Assembly: GCA_959019945.1 (NCBI GenBank)
Contig: CAUEQD010000004.1
Coordinates: forward strand, 62,001-126,000
Length of the DNA: 64,000 nt
DNA from: an uncultured Collinsella sp.
GTDB lineage: Bacteria > Actinomycetota > Coriobacteriia > Coriobacteriales > Coriobacteriaceae
Reading direction: 5' to 3'
Below are positions 45,709 through 55,265 of this stretch, in pieces. Numbering within the stretch: the first letter of the stretch is position 1; the number at the start of each line of letters is the position of its first letter. The position numbers were made by a program, and so were the translations under genes. Under the pieces are notes generated by a model, which was not told the DNA's origin, made no database searches, and worked only from the letters and a program-made list of their open reading frames with translations.

Positions 45709-46476
45709 ATGAAACCCATTTTGAATATTGAAAATTTAACAAAAATCTATGGCAATGTGCCAAGTCAAACAAAGGCACTGAATGGGATCACCTTCCAGGT
45801 GATGCCGGGAGAGTTTCTCGGCATTATGGGAAGCAGTGGTTCCGGTAAATCCACGCTTCTCAACTGTATTGCAACTGTGATTCAGCCCACCGGTGGGAGC
45901 ATTCAGGTGGAAGGCGATACTCTGCAATCCCTCAAGGGAAAGGCTCTTGCAGAGTACCGTGGCAAAAAAGTTGGTTATCTATTCCAGAACTTTGAATTGC
46001 TGGACAACCTGACTGGCAGGGAAAACATCCTGCTCCCGACTTCCTTGCATGGGGTATCCGAAGCAGAAAGCAGCCAGCGGCTGAAGCAGTTGGCTGACTA
46101 TCTGGAAATCACTGATGTTCTGGATAAGTTTCCGTCCAAGATGTCCGGCGGCCAGCGTCAGCGTGTTGCGGCAGCAAGGGCTCTGATCTTACATCCCCAA
46201 ATGATCCTTGCCGATGAACCGACGGGTGCGCTGGATTCTAAGAACGCAAGAAGTCTTATGGAGAAGCTGTCCGGCCTGAATCGTGACGAACAAGCTACGA
46301 TCCTGATGGTAACCCATGATTCCAATGCCGCCAGCTTCTGTAAGCGCATCCTGTTCATCCAGGATGGCGTGATCTTTCATGAGCTTCGGCGTGGAGACGA
46401 AAGCCAGCAGGAGTTCTACGGGCGCATCCTGAAGGTGATGGCGCAACTGGGAGGGGGCAGCGCAAATGTTCTCTAA
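45709..46476 (+). CDS. BceA-type ABC transporter ATPase
   Basis: 255 residues. Walker A GSSGSGKST, Q-loop LFQNFELLDNLT, signature MSGGQRQR, Walker B MILADEPTGALD and H-loop VTHD. The NFELLDNLT and EPTGALDSKN forms are usual in MacB/BceA-type ATPases that work with a 10-helix FtsX-like permease in resistance to cell-wall-active peptides. AGGAGG precedes ATG 45709. The permease start overlaps its end by 11 bases. Confidence 0.92.
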   Translation: MKPILNIENLTKIYGNVPSQTKALNGITFQVMPGEFLGIMGSSGSGKSTLLNCIATVIQPTGGSIQVEGDTLQSLKGKALAEYRGKKVGYLFQNFELLDNLTGRENILLPTSLHGVSEAESSQRLKQLADYLEITDVLDKFPSKMSGGQRQRVAAARALILHPQMILADEPTGALDSKNARSLMEKLSGLNRDEQATILMVTHDSNAASFCKRILFIQDGVIFHELRRGDESQQEFYGRILKVMAQLGGGSANVL

Positions 46477-48538
46477 TCTCATTCTTCGGAACAGCCGCCG
46501 CAGCCGAAAGGAAAACGGTCTGTTTTTCAGCTCCCTGGTGATTTCTATTGTTGCCTTTTACATGATTCTTTCCATCTCCACTCAAGATGTGATGCTCTTT
46601 TTGCAGAAAATGGAGAGTGACGCAGTTGACAAACTCCTGCTTCTGATTCCTGCGTTTTATGGGATGACCCTCGGTATTCTGTTCTTTTTGATCTATTTTG
46701 CCTGCAAGTATCAGTTCGAGCGCAGACGGCATGAGTTTGGTGTTTATCTAATGTTGGGGATGCGTAGAAGTAAACTGTTTGGTATGCTTCTGGCGGAAGA
46801 TTTCCTGACCAGTATTCTTGCCATGCTCATAGGCTTACCTGTGGCTGTGGTGCTTTCAGAAATTGTCAGTCTTGTCACCGCCAAGCTGGTAGGCATGGGG
46901 ATCATCGGTCATCAGTTTTCTTTATCCTGGTCTGCGATTGAATGGACGCTGGCAGGATTTCTGGCAATTAAGCTGACGGCACTTCTGATTTTGAGTGGAC
47001 GAATCAGCCGCCAGGAGATCGGTACTTTGCTATCCCAGCCAACGAACCGCCCCAAAAAGCAAATGCCATCTGTTATCTATGGACTGGCTGCTATATGCGG
47101 AAGTGTGATGTTGGCAGTGGCTTACTACATGGCGATTCAGGGAATTGCATGGACAAAGGTAAGTATGATGGGACTGACTTTGCTGTTGGGCATAGTTGGT
47201 ACGATGCTGCTTTTCTATGGGATGCGTGCGCTGATTGCTTTGATTGTTAAGAAAGGAAAAGGAAATAAGCAGCTTCATGTATTTACCTTCCGGCAGATTC
47301 AGGAGAATGTCATTCATCAGTCAAACTCCATGGCCATCAGCTCCCTGCTGATTCTGGCGGCGCTGTGTTGTTTTGGTGCGGGCGTAGGAATTGCAGGAAC
47401 GAATAACCTGTCTTCTGGCCATGTAATCGACTATACTTTTGAAGATCATACTGCAGAAGATTCATCGCAGGTTCTTCCGAATATAAAGGCAGCCCTGAAA
47501 GAAAACAGTTTGGAAAATCAATTTTCAGAGCTTTTTGAAATGAGGGTTGGGCGTATTCGCACCACAGAAGATTATGATAATGCCTACAGCATGGACGCTG
47601 TTATGGACTCTCTTCGGAGCCTGCCCCAGTCGGAAGACCGGGATGTCCTTCTGAACAATCTTGGTTATGCCACATACCCATATTTGATTTGTTTATCGGA
47701 CTATAATCGTTTGTTGGAATTGTCCGGCAATCCGGCTCTCCAATTAGGCGAAAAGGAGGCCACTGTCTATATTGATACAGAGTTTACTACGGCAAGCCGT
47801 ACCGCAATGCTGAACCAAGTATTGGCCGGGCAGCCCAAGGTGGAACTGGATGGTAGTCCGATTCATCTTACAGGAGAGGTTCAGTCTGTGAATTTGGTCA
47901 CGGACCGTTCTATAACCTTGTCCTTTGCATTGATTCTTCCGGATGAAGCATTCCTATATTATAGTCAGGGAATGTATGATACCTATGTCAATGCGGTGCT
48001 CAGTGAGCAAGCTCTGAATGGAAATAGCCTTATGACTGCATATTTGGATTTGAACGAGAAGCTGGACGAAATTGACATTGAATATGAAAGCTATCTTCAG
48101 AATATGGGTCGTCAGCTTTTCTACACCATAGCATCCAGTTATATTACCCTCTATCTTGCGATTGTTTTCCTGGTAGTTGCCAACACCATCGTGGGTGTTC
48201 AGTTCCTGATGAGTCAGCAGAAAACCGGGCGCAGATACCAGACTCTGATCCGCCTGGGAGCTACTTACGAAACCCTTTGCCAGTCTGCTGGAAAGCAAAT
48301 TACCTGGTTTATGGGACTTCCTGTATTGGTTGCGGCTGTCAGCAGTTTGTTTGGAGTCAGGGCGTTATTTACAGGGATACTCTCGTCCCGAACCCGTGGG
48401 ACAGTGGCTGAAATGATGTTTGTATCTGCTGCTATGATTTTGCTGCTTTGCGTGATAGAATATATTTATATGAGAGTGGTCAAGCGCTCCAGTGATCGGT
48501 ATTTGCTGACACTGATGCAGCCACAGAGAGAAGAATAA
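46466..48538 (+). CDS. BceB-type ABC transporter permease
   Basis: 690 residues with about ten transmembrane helices. A large extracellular domain sits between ~310 and ~530, the layout of BceB/VraG permeases. Two FtsX-like membrane blocks flank it (FEFGVYLMLGMRRSKLF-type segment near 90; QKTGRRYQTLIRLGATYETL near 580). With the ATPase it would remove or sense peptide antibiotics bound to lipid II cycle intermediates. Intact. Confidence 0.9.
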   Translation: MFSNLILRNSRRSRKENGLFFSSLVISIVAFYMILSISTQDVMLFLQKMESDAVDKLLLLIPAFYGMTLGILFFLIYFACKYQFERRRHEFGVYLMLGMRRSKLFGMLLAEDFLTSILAMLIGLPVAVVLSEIVSLVTAKLVGMGIIGHQFSLSWSAIEWTLAGFLAIKLTALLILSGRISRQEIGTLLSQPTNRPKKQMPSVIYGLAAICGSVMLAVAYYMAIQGIAWTKVSMMGLTLLLGIVGTMLLFYGMRALIALIVKKGKGNKQLHVFTFRQIQENVIHQSNSMAISSLLILAALCCFGAGVGIAGTNNLSSGHVIDYTFEDHTAEDSSQVLPNIKAALKENSLENQFSELFEMRVGRIRTTEDYDNAYSMDAVMDSLRSLPQSEDRDVLLNNLGYATYPYLICLSDYNRLLELSGNPALQLGEKEATVYIDTEFTTASRTAMLNQVLAGQPKVELDGSPIHLTGEVQSVNLVTDRSITLSFALILPDEAFLYYSQGMYDTYVNAVLSEQALNGNSLMTAYLDLNEKLDEIDIEYESYLQNMGRQLFYTIASSYITLYLAIVFLVVANTIVGVQFLMSQQKTGRRYQTLIRLGATYETLCQSAGKQITWFMGLPVLVAAVSSLFGVRALFTGILSSRTRGTVAEMMFVSAAMILLLCVIEYIYMRVVKRSSDRYLLTLMQPQREE

Positions 48539-48557
48539 TTTGGAAGGAGGTGCTGTC

Positions 48558-49235
48558 GTGAAAAGAATTGCTGTTGTGGAAGATGAAGTCTATATGCGGG
48601 AAGAACTCTGCAATATGCTCCAAAAGGACGGGTATCTTGCGGAGGCAATCACCGAGTTTGAAGATGCCGCTCGGCTCCTGGCAGCCCTCCGTCCTGACCT
48701 TGTGATCTTAGACCTGAATTTGCCGGAGATCAGTGGCTTTTAAATCTGCCAGGAACTAAAGAATAAAACCGCTATCCCCGTCCTGGTACTAACTTCCAGA
48801 GATCAGGTAAAGGATGAACTGCAAGCGTTCCACTTGGGTGCCGATGAATATTTGACGAAGCCGTGCAGAAAAGATCGACTTCTTGCCAGGGTATCCAATA
48901 TTCTCAAAAGGTATGAAGGCCGTACCAATCTCATAGAGGGACCAGATTTCCTGTTAGACCAGCAGACCTACACGCTTTATATTCATAATACCTCTGTCGT
49001 GCTTCCAAAAAATCAGGGAAAACTGTTGGTTGCTCTTTTGTCCGGCGGCGATGCTCTGGTCACGACGGAGCAACTTTGCATAGCACTATGGGGAACCACG
49101 GAATACATAGACGAAAATGCCTTGCAGGTTAATCTGACCAGGCTGAAAAAGACGATGTCCGGTCTTGAGATGAAGCAGCGAATCGTTGCGGTTCGTGGGA
49201 TGGGCTATCGTCTGGAAACGGGGGTGGCTCCATGA
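48558..49235 (+). pseudogene. BceR-type response regulator interrupted by an in-frame TAA
   Basis: A GTG start after GGAGG gives KRIAVVEDEVYMREEL and LDLNLPEISGF (phospho-acceptor Asp), then TAA at 48741-48743. The same frame continues with ICQELKNKTAIPVLVLTSRD and a KPCRKD active-site Lys, then an OmpR-type DNA-binding domain (GKLLVALLSGG, EYIDENALQVNLTRLKKTM, GMGYRLE). Reading through the single codon yields a normal ~225-residue regulator. The sensor start overlaps its TGA. Nonsense mutation, suppression or sequencing error are the options. Confidence 0.8.
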
Positions 49236-50257
49236 AGCAGCTTTGGCGCATAACAGAGCGATACTACCCCTGGCTATTGTTGCTGTTGGGCGTGGATTGC
49301 TTTTGTGCTATCATTCTTTGGATTTCTGACATTCAGGCATTTCAAACCTTGATTGGGTTAGTAGTTCTGACAAGCCTCCTTTTGTTTTCAGTGATTCTGT
49401 TTGTACTAAACAAGCGGGAGACTACCCGCCGAGAGCTGTTCCGGGATTTCCTCAGTGATCCTACCATCTGCAACGAGGAACGGCTGCTCAGTGCCATCAG
49501 CCGGGAAGAAGGAGAATCTATCCGGCTTCTGGCATCAGTTTTACAGGAACACAAAACTGAGAGTAACAGTATGGCAGATGCCCTACAGGACTATGAAGAA
49601 TATGTGGAGGGCTGGGCACATGAAGCGAAAACGCCCCTATCGTTGTTGACCATGCTCCTGGATAATCGGAGCGACGAAATATCTCCTCCCCTGCAAGCAA
49701 AGCTGGATTATGTCCGCAGTCAGCTTCAGGAGGATGTCACTCAAATGTTATACTATGCCCGGTTAAAGAGCAGTACAAAGGATTATCAGTTTGAGGATAT
49801 CAATTTGAATCAGTGCTTGGGGGAAGTTCTGGAGGACTATGCCCCACTTCTGGAAGAAAAGCAGTTTGTAATTCTCAATAAACTGCAATCTGAAACAGTC
49901 TATACAGACCGTAGAGGGCTTCAGTTTATGTTGGGACAGATCGTGAGCAATGCCATAAAATATAGCAGCGATAGTCCCATGCTAACGATCTCTATGATAC
50001 ATTCGGAGACCGCAGATGTCCTTTCAGTTGAGGATAACGGCATCGGTGTAAAAAAATATGATCTGCCGTATATTTTTCAAAAGGGCTTTACCGGGGATTC
50101 TACTGACAGCAGAAAGAAAGCTACCGGTATAGGGCTTTACCTGGTTAAGAAGATGGCTGACGATCTAAACCTTCGTCTGGAAGCTGCTTCCCAGTGGGGA
50201 AAGGGCTTTAAGATAGTCATCTTCTTTCCAAAATTGAGATCCAACGGAGGAAAATAA
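49232..50257 (+). CDS. BceS-type sensor histidine kinase
   Basis: 341 residues with two N-terminal transmembrane helices separated by a very short loop (intramembrane-sensing kinase, as in BceS). The H-box is WAHEAKTPLSLLTML (phospho-His ~129), the N-box SNAIKYSSDSP, and ATP-lid elements DNGIGVKKYDLPYIFQKGF and GIGLYLVKKM. It lacks a large extracellular sensor, as expected for a kinase that reads signal from the BceAB transporter. The ATG overlaps the regulator stop. Confidence 0.9.
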   Translation: MKQLWRITERYYPWLLLLLGVDCFCAIILWISDIQAFQTLIGLVVLTSLLLFSVILFVLNKRETTRRELFRDFLSDPTICNEERLLSAISREEGESIRLLASVLQEHKTESNSMADALQDYEEYVEGWAHEAKTPLSLLTMLLDNRSDEISPPLQAKLDYVRSQLQEDVTQMLYYARLKSSTKDYQFEDINLNQCLGEVLEDYAPLLEEKQFVILNKLQSETVYTDRRGLQFMLGQIVSNAIKYSSDSPMLTISMIHSETADVLSVEDNGIGVKKYDLPYIFQKGFTGDSTDSRKKATGIGLYLVKKMADDLNLRLEAASQWGKGFKIVIFFPKLRSNGGK

Positions 50258-50271
50258 ATAAACAGAAAAAC

Positions 50272-50296
50272 GCCCGCAGGATTTTCTCCTGCGGGC
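50272..50296. terminator. Hairpin after the sensor kinase gene
   Basis: A perfect 10-bp stem GCCCGCAGGA / TCCTGCGGGC with loop TTTTC, between the convergent kinase and DUF6061 genes. No long T-run on the plus strand. Confidence 0.7.
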
Positions 50297-50305
50297 AGCG
50301 TGTTG

Positions 50306-50554
50306 TCAGCTATCCAAAGGCTTGTATTCTGTTACAGTTTTCAGATAGGTTTCGGGATCGCCATTCAATATCAAGTCAGCATATGCTATCGGGTCATTGT
50401 AGATCAAATAATCCAACTCTGACCGCTGATACATATTGTCTGCAATCTCGTTCTCAACAGCGATAGTGTCAATCGCAATCATTCTGCCGTCCCTGAATTT
50501 CAGTTCCACACAGCAATTATCCATAGTGTAAGCACAAGATATTAAGGTTTTCAT
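50306..50554 (-). CDS. DUF6061-type small protein
   Basis: 82 residues. CVELKFRDGRMIAIDTIAVE and NDPIAYADLILNGDPETYL are the characteristic segments of small proteins carried on Firmicutes conjugative elements, annotated as DUF6061. Function unknown. Its presence supports an imported origin for this segment. Confidence 0.72.
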   Translation of the reverse strand: MKTLISCAYTMDNCCVELKFRDGRMIAIDTIAVENEIADNMYQRSELDYLIYNDPIAYADLILNGDPETYLKTVTEYKPLDS

Positions 50555-50587
50555 GGTATGTCTTCCATAATTCGAAATATAAAGCGA

Positions 50588-50627
50588 AAATCCCGTCTGA
50601 CTTCCTGTTAGAAATCAGACGGGATTT
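50588..50627. terminator. Hairpin near the right end of the insertion
   Basis: A 13-bp perfect stem (AAATCCCGTCTGA with TCAGACGGGATTT, 14-base loop) lies between the DUF6061 gene and the insertion edge. Confidence 0.65.
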
Positions 50628-50673
50628 GTCCGTATGCACCCCGGAAACCGTCAGCTAACAGTTGATAAGTAAA

Positions 50674-51303
50674 TTAGTTCCTTATCACTGTTAAGCCAAG
50701 CCCTCCTTCGCTTTTGGGCAGCGTTAGCATCATGACAAAGGCTGTTTCCATAGGAGACCGGCATCCGTCGCGCACACATTGGATCGCCTTTCGGGCAAGG
50801 GCCAGACCGTCGCATCTGGTAATGGAATTAAAGAACTGTTTTAGCCTCTCGGTCGAGGTGAGCGCGAAACGCTCGTTATAAGAGGTGGAAGAGCCGGTTC
50901 CAAGGGAGTAAGCGCTGCACAGTTCAAAGTAGTACTCCACTAGTTCGCGAAAAGAAAGATAGGTGGCGGCCTGAAGTGCGCAAAGCTCAACGCCAACAAT
51001 GAAGATGCCATCTTTGAGCTCTATAAAGCGTGAGTTCGAGAATCGTTTTGAAGAAACGTGGCACTGACAGTTCATTGCATAGCGCGCATTCCTGCGATCA
51101 AACACCATCACCTCGAGGGAATCATTTGCGTCGAGGGAAACATCATGTTTGGTGAGCCATTCTGTGGCTGCGTCAAGGAGCGTTCCGGTGGGACATGATC
51201 CGTAAATCGCGGCAGGACTACAGGATTCGATGCCTTTCGCAGACACCGAATGCGCGGCCTGGTAGACCGCTTTTGCAGTGGTATGTGACAATACGATACT
51301 CAT
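50674..51303 (-). pseudogene. Endonuclease-like protein, N-terminal half of a split gene
   Basis: 209 residues ending at a TAA that lies in the foreign sequence. CVRDGCRSPMETAFVMMLTLP followed by GGLGL is the segment that in coriobacterial DUF559-like proteins directly precedes the EYDxxxFH nuclease half, here found 6 kb away at 44027-44610. The N-terminal part contains Arg/Asp-rich helices with several Cys. Standing alone, it lacks the catalytic half. Confidence 0.78.
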
Positions 51304-51654
51304 GGTATATATCGTGTCAGCTAATGCCGTGTTGATGGCACTGAGTGGAAAAGCCGTTTTAGAGGTCTAACCAAATGCTGTCCAAAAGCTTGACGCAATT
51401 ATGAGTTGGTATGCCCTAAATAAAAGTTTTCGCAGCTTAGCTATAGCATATAAATACTCAATTGCTGCACATTTGATATCGATGTATCACCATCCGACAA
51501 CGAATTGCGTGTTGGGAATTGGTCGAAATCGTTCAAAATGAGGGTTCAGAATTTGTGATGGCAGATCTATCTGTGGAACGTAGGGCGGCCCCGCTGCGGG
51601 GTTTCCCGCTGCGAGGCCGCTCGTGATCTACGTCGGAGTTTATCGTAGACGTTT
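51304..51654. other. Non-coding interval
   Basis: About 350 bases of comparatively AT-rich sequence upstream of the split gene and downstream of the exonuclease gene. A GCGGCC/GGCCGC hairpin at 51585-51620 may terminate the exonuclease transcript. No gene is supported. Confidence 0.5.
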
Positions 51655-52623
51655 CTACTTGGCAAACAGGTTCTTGAGGTTGAACTCGGCTTGGACGGTG
51701 CGGAGCATGAGGTCGGTGTCGTCCAGACCCAGATGCTGCTCGTTGGCATCGGCGGCGAGGGTGCCACGGCGGCGCGCCCAGTTCTCGAGCGCGGCGGGGG
51801 CGGACTCGCGGGGGAGCGAGCGCACGTCGGCGTCCAGGCTGCGGCAGATCTGGCGCGAGTCGATGACAATGATCTTACCCGCGCGGCGTGCCTCGGCGTA
51901 ACCGTCCAGGTGAATCTTGAACCAGCTGTCCTCAAAGGCGGCGTTATGCGCCATGTACGGGTACTTCTTCATAAGCTTGAGCAGCTGCTTCTGCAGTTCC
52001 TTGTTCTCGCGGAATGGCTTTTTGCCGTCGATGTCGTCCCAGGTGATGTGGTGGATATTCGACAACGGCACATCCTCGCCGCGGTAGATGTCGGGCAGGC
52101 CGCAGTAGTGTGCCTCGGCGTCGTGCGGGACGGCGTCGCTGGTGAGCTCCATGATCTCCCAGCCCACGTTGATGATGTAGCCGCGCTCGGGTGCACGGCC
52201 GGTGGTCTCGATGTCGATACCGAGCACGGTGCCCTGGATGGGCTTGCGGGCGTAGGCCACGCCGAGCGCGTCGCGGTCGCCGCGGATCTCGCGCATGACC
52301 GACGCGGCGGTGCGCTTTTGCATCTTACCGATGGCCGCGCAGGTGTCGGCATCGGACAGGCCGCGCGAAAGCGTCGCGGGCGTCACGTTGCGTAGGCGTG
52401 CCTCGCCGATCTGGTCGCACAGGTCGCGGTTGCGGTCAGCCAGGTCGCGCACGGTGGCAAAGTCGAAGCTGGGGTCGCCCTCGGCGGTAAAGTATTCGGT
52501 TTCGAGCACCTTAAGGGCCTCCTCGCCCTTCTGGCGCTCGGACTCCATGGCGCCGTGATCGCCATAGATAAACATGGGAATAAACGGCTGGCGCTCGTAT
52601 TCGAGTGCTTGTGAAACGTTCAT
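51655..52623 (-). CDS. DEDD-family 3'-5' exonuclease
   Basis: 322 residues. The exonuclease core carries GIDIETTG (Asp, Glu), HNAAFEDSW (third acidic residue) and HLGLDDTDLM (His and Asp), a DEDDh arrangement of the DnaQ-like fold. A ~125-residue N-terminal helical extension is specific to this protein. It probably removes nucleotides from DNA or RNA ends; the target is unknown. Confidence 0.85.
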   Translation of the reverse strand: MNVSQALEYERQPFIPMFIYGDHGAMESERQKGEEALKVLETEYFTAEGDPSFDFATVRDLADRNRDLCDQIGEARLRNVTPATLSRGLSDADTCAAIGKMQKRTAASVMREIRGDRDALGVAYARKPIQGTVLGIDIETTGRAPERGYIINVGWEIMELTSDAVPHDAEAHYCGLPDIYRGEDVPLSNIHHITWDDIDGKKPFRENKELQKQLLKLMKKYPYMAHNAAFEDSWFKIHLDGYAEARRAGKIIVIDSRQICRSLDADVRSLPRESAPAALENWARRRGTLAADANEQHLGLDDTDLMLRTVQAEFNLKNLFAK

Positions 52624-52795
52624 ATAACTGCTCCTTGGATGGGCCGCGTCGTGCGGCTCAGGGTCATTAAGATGTGGCGAGATGATAGTTTACCATGGGC
52701 AACTATTGGCATCGCGCCTAGGACAACTACAATACCCTAGTTGACCGCTAGGACTTTTACAATGCTGCCGAAAGACACGAAAGGTTCCATCCGTC

Positions 52796-53896
52796 ATGGA
52801 TTTGCTGATTGATATTCTGCTCGACGCCGGCAAGGACACGCTCTCGCTGCTGCCGTTCTTGTTGGTGACGTATCTGGCCCTCGAGACCTTGGAGCACGTC
52901 GCGGGCGACCGCGTTAACGGGGCCATCAAGCGCGCCGGCGCCGCGGGTCCCGTGGTTGGCTCGTTGCTGGGTATGGTGCCGCAGTGCGGCTTTTCGGCCA
53001 TGGCGGCAACGCTGTACGCCGGTCGCGTCGTGACCTTGGGCACGTTGGTGGCGGTGTTCCTTTCGACCTCCGACGAGATGCTGCCGCTGCTACTTGCCGA
53101 GCAGGTTCCCGTGCAGACTATGGCGATGCTTTTGGCTTCGAAAGCGCTGATCGCACTGGTCACGGGCTTTATCGTAGATGCCGCCATTCGCGGTCTGCGC
53201 CGCAACGCTCGCGCGCATGCGGCGATTCGCCGTACCGTGCTGGGAACCGCGGCCAACCCGGCCCACGTGAACTGCGCGCACGACGACCACACTGGCGGTG
53301 ACATCATCGACGAGGTGGCCGAGGCGGGCGTGAGCGCCGACCACATCCACGAGTTGTGCGAGCGCGACCATTGCGGTTGCGATGATGATGAAGATGAACA
53401 CGAGCGCGACCACGGACACAGCCATGACCACGGTCACACGGGCGAGCATGAGCACCACCACGGCCATGGGCACGACCACGGTCACTCCCACGAAGGGACG
53501 CCTGTCCTGTCGATCATCCGCAGCGCGATCTCGCACACCGTGCAGGTCTCGGTATTCATTTTTCTGGTGACGCTGATTCTGGTCGCCGTGCTCGAGACCT
53601 TCGGCGAGTCCGCGATCGAGCAGTTCCTGCGTGGCAACGAGACGCTCGCCGTCCTGGGTTCGGCGCTTGTCGGCCTGATCCCCAACTGCTCGGCGAGCGT
53701 GGTCATTACGCAGCTGTACCTGGAGGGCGCGCTACAGCTGGCACCGATGCTCGCCGGCACGCTTATCTCCGCCGGCGTGGGCTACCTGGTGTTGTTCCGC
53801 ACCAACCGCAGTGCCCGCGAGAACGTCATGTTCCTGGTCATGATGTACGTCATCGGCGCCGGTTGGGGAATCGTTCTCTCTGCCTTTGGTCTCTAA
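52796..53896 (+). CDS. ArsP_2-type permease (putative metal/arsenic exporter)
   Basis: 366 residues in two inverted membrane halves. The first contains GMVPQCGFSAMAATLY and the second GLIPNCSASVVITQLYLEG, matching the internal repeat of the ArsP_2/arsenic-efflux or putative manganese transporter family. Between them lies a His/Asp-rich stretch (HGHSHDHGHTGEHEHHHG), a likely metal-binding loop. A direct DtxR-type operator was not seen. Confidence 0.85.
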   Translation: MDLLIDILLDAGKDTLSLLPFLLVTYLALETLEHVAGDRVNGAIKRAGAAGPVVGSLLGMVPQCGFSAMAATLYAGRVVTLGTLVAVFLSTSDEMLPLLLAEQVPVQTMAMLLASKALIALVTGFIVDAAIRGLRRNARAHAAIRRTVLGTAANPAHVNCAHDDHTGGDIIDEVAEAGVSADHIHELCERDHCGCDDDEDEHERDHGHSHDHGHTGEHEHHHGHGHDHGHSHEGTPVLSIIRSAISHTVQVSVFIFLVTLILVAVLETFGESAIEQFLRGNETLAVLGSALVGLIPNCSASVVITQLYLEGALQLAPMLAGTLISAGVGYLVLFRTNRSARENVMFLVMMYVIGAGWGIVLSAFGL

Positions 53897-53915
53897 GCCC
53901 AAAAATCTACCTTGG

Positions 53916-54398
53916 TTAGCGCAGCAGCTCGGTGAGGTTGCGCTTAAAGCGGGCCCGGTCTTCGCTGGTAAATGCCGCCGGACCGCGAGTGCGACCGCCG
54001 GCGCGGCGCACCTTCTTTTCCTCGTGGCGAATAAACAGTTGCATGTCGATGGTCGCCTTATCGTAGACGCGCCCGCGCACGCCGATGGCGGCGGCATCGC
54101 GCCCGAGCACCATGCTCGCCAAGCCAATGTCCTGCGTCACGACTACATCGCCCGCCTGCAGGCGTTCGACAATGGCAAAGTCGGCGCTGTCGGCGCCCAC
54201 GCTCACATCGAGCGTCGTGACCCAAAATCCGCGTCGCGCATGCTCGACGTCGCGCGGATCGTCGCGGCGAATGTGGCGTTCCAGGTTCTGTGTGCTGTTG
54301 CCGGCGATAACGACGGCGACGCCCGCCCGCCGCGCGCAGTCAATCGACTCGCGCGTGACCGGGCAGGCGTCTGCATCAATAAAGAGCGTTCGCGGCAT
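53916..54398 (-). CDS. YaiI/YqxD (DUF188) family protein
   Basis: 160 residues. FIDADACPVTRESI at the N-terminus, ADFAIVERLQAGDVVVTQDIGLA and GRVYDKATI are the family signatures (UPF0178), with acidic residues resembling PIN-domain sites. Its ATG follows directly after the stop of the DUF308 gene (54399-55001), so the two share a transcript. Function unknown. Confidence 0.9.
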   Translation of the reverse strand: MPRTLFIDADACPVTRESIDCARRAGVAVVIAGNSTQNLERHIRRDDPRDVEHARRGFWVTTLDVSVGADSADFAIVERLQAGDVVVTQDIGLASMVLGRDAAAIGVRGRVYDKATIDMQLFIRHEEKKVRRAGGRTRGPAAFTSEDRARFKRNLTELLR

Positions 54399-55001
54399 CT
54401 AGTGCACCAGTTTGCCAAATTGAATAGCGCGAACAATCAGCGTTACGCCAAACACCAGCAGTGCGGCGCCGCTAAAGATGACGAGCATCTTGGCCGACCA
54501 CAGCGGATAGATAAACACGAACATGCCGGCGATGATGGAGAGCACGCCGCTCAGGATGGCGAGGGCACGGTTGGACGAAAGCTCGGACTCCAGAATGGAC
54601 ATGACACCTTCGACGATCCAGCCAAAGCCGGCCACGATAACCACCATCGTGGTGAGCGTCGCGGTCGAGAAGGCCTGGTTGCGCAGGATTATGACGCCGC
54701 CCAAGATAATGAGTAGGTTGGAGATGATGCTTGTCACGCGCCAGCCGGTGGGCAGCAGTGGCTCGAAAACAGCGGTAAACAGCCTGATCGCGGCCGTGAT
54801 CACAAAGTAGAAGCCCAAGACGGTCGTTAGGAAGACGAGGGACTTGGCGGGCGCAAACAGCAGTGCGATGCCGGCGACGAGCGCCAAGACGCCCGTGATG
54901 GCGTAAATCCAGCGCACGGCCTTGACGGCCTTGCCTGCCATGCTTTTCTCGTCAAATCCAAACTGGCTCGATTTTTGGTCATCGTTCTTAAAGATGCCCA
55001 T
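54399..55001 (-). CDS. HdeD/DUF308-like membrane protein
   Basis: 200 residues with about six transmembrane helices in DUF308 repeats (YAITGVLALVAGIALLFAP; IISNLLIILGGVIILRN; ALAILSGVLSIIAGMFVFI), as in HdeD acid-resistance proteins. A charged N-terminal tail precedes the first helix. AAAGGAG stands five bases before ATG 55001; the longer frame to 55100 has no site. First gene of the pair with YaiI. Confidence 0.86.
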   Translation of the reverse strand: MGIFKNDDQKSSQFGFDEKSMAGKAVKAVRWIYAITGVLALVAGIALLFAPAKSLVFLTTVLGFYFVITAAIRLFTAVFEPLLPTGWRVTSIISNLLIILGGVIILRNQAFSTATLTTMVVIVAGFGWIVEGVMSILESELSSNRALAILSGVLSIIAGMFVFIYPLWSAKMLVIFSGAALLVFGVTLIVRAIQFGKLVH

Positions 55002-55265
55002 AATGTCTCCTTTCCGTGCGGTGCACGTCGCGTTCATTGCTCTCCGTGCGGCGTACGCCAAAAGTGCTGCAACAAGTATCGCCCAAGGGCGCCGATGCAT
55101 GGGGCGGGAAGGACGAATTGCCGCCCCACATTCCCGAATTGTTACTTTTGTTCCCGCTCCAGTGAGGATTAATCAACAATTGTAGAACATTACGCCGCTG
55201 TATGTAATTGCCAAGGTTTTAGGTTAGATTTTCCTAAGAACAATTGCCCGAAATTGGGGGTCCCT

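Larger units (their letters stand above)
44611..50673. mobile_element. Foreign, lower-GC ~6-kb insertion splitting the endonuclease gene
   Basis: The interval carries a Firmicutes-style gene set (sigma-like protein, BceAB, BceRS, DUF6061), visibly lower GC, AGGAGG ribosome sites and A-rich codons, unlike both flanks. Its flanks are the two halves of one coriobacterial gene. No integrase or relaxase gene is seen, and the sigma-like protein starts at the edge without an initiation region, so this is a fragment of a larger element. Boundaries are approximate. A near-perfect palindrome (AACAGTTGATAAG / CTTATCACTGTT, 50657-50692) straddles the right edge. Confidence 0.75.

Noticed and set aside
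44611..50673. The foreign segment as a complete integrative element
   Set aside because: No integrase, relaxase or conjugation gene is present and the first gene is cut at the edge, so only a fragment is supported.
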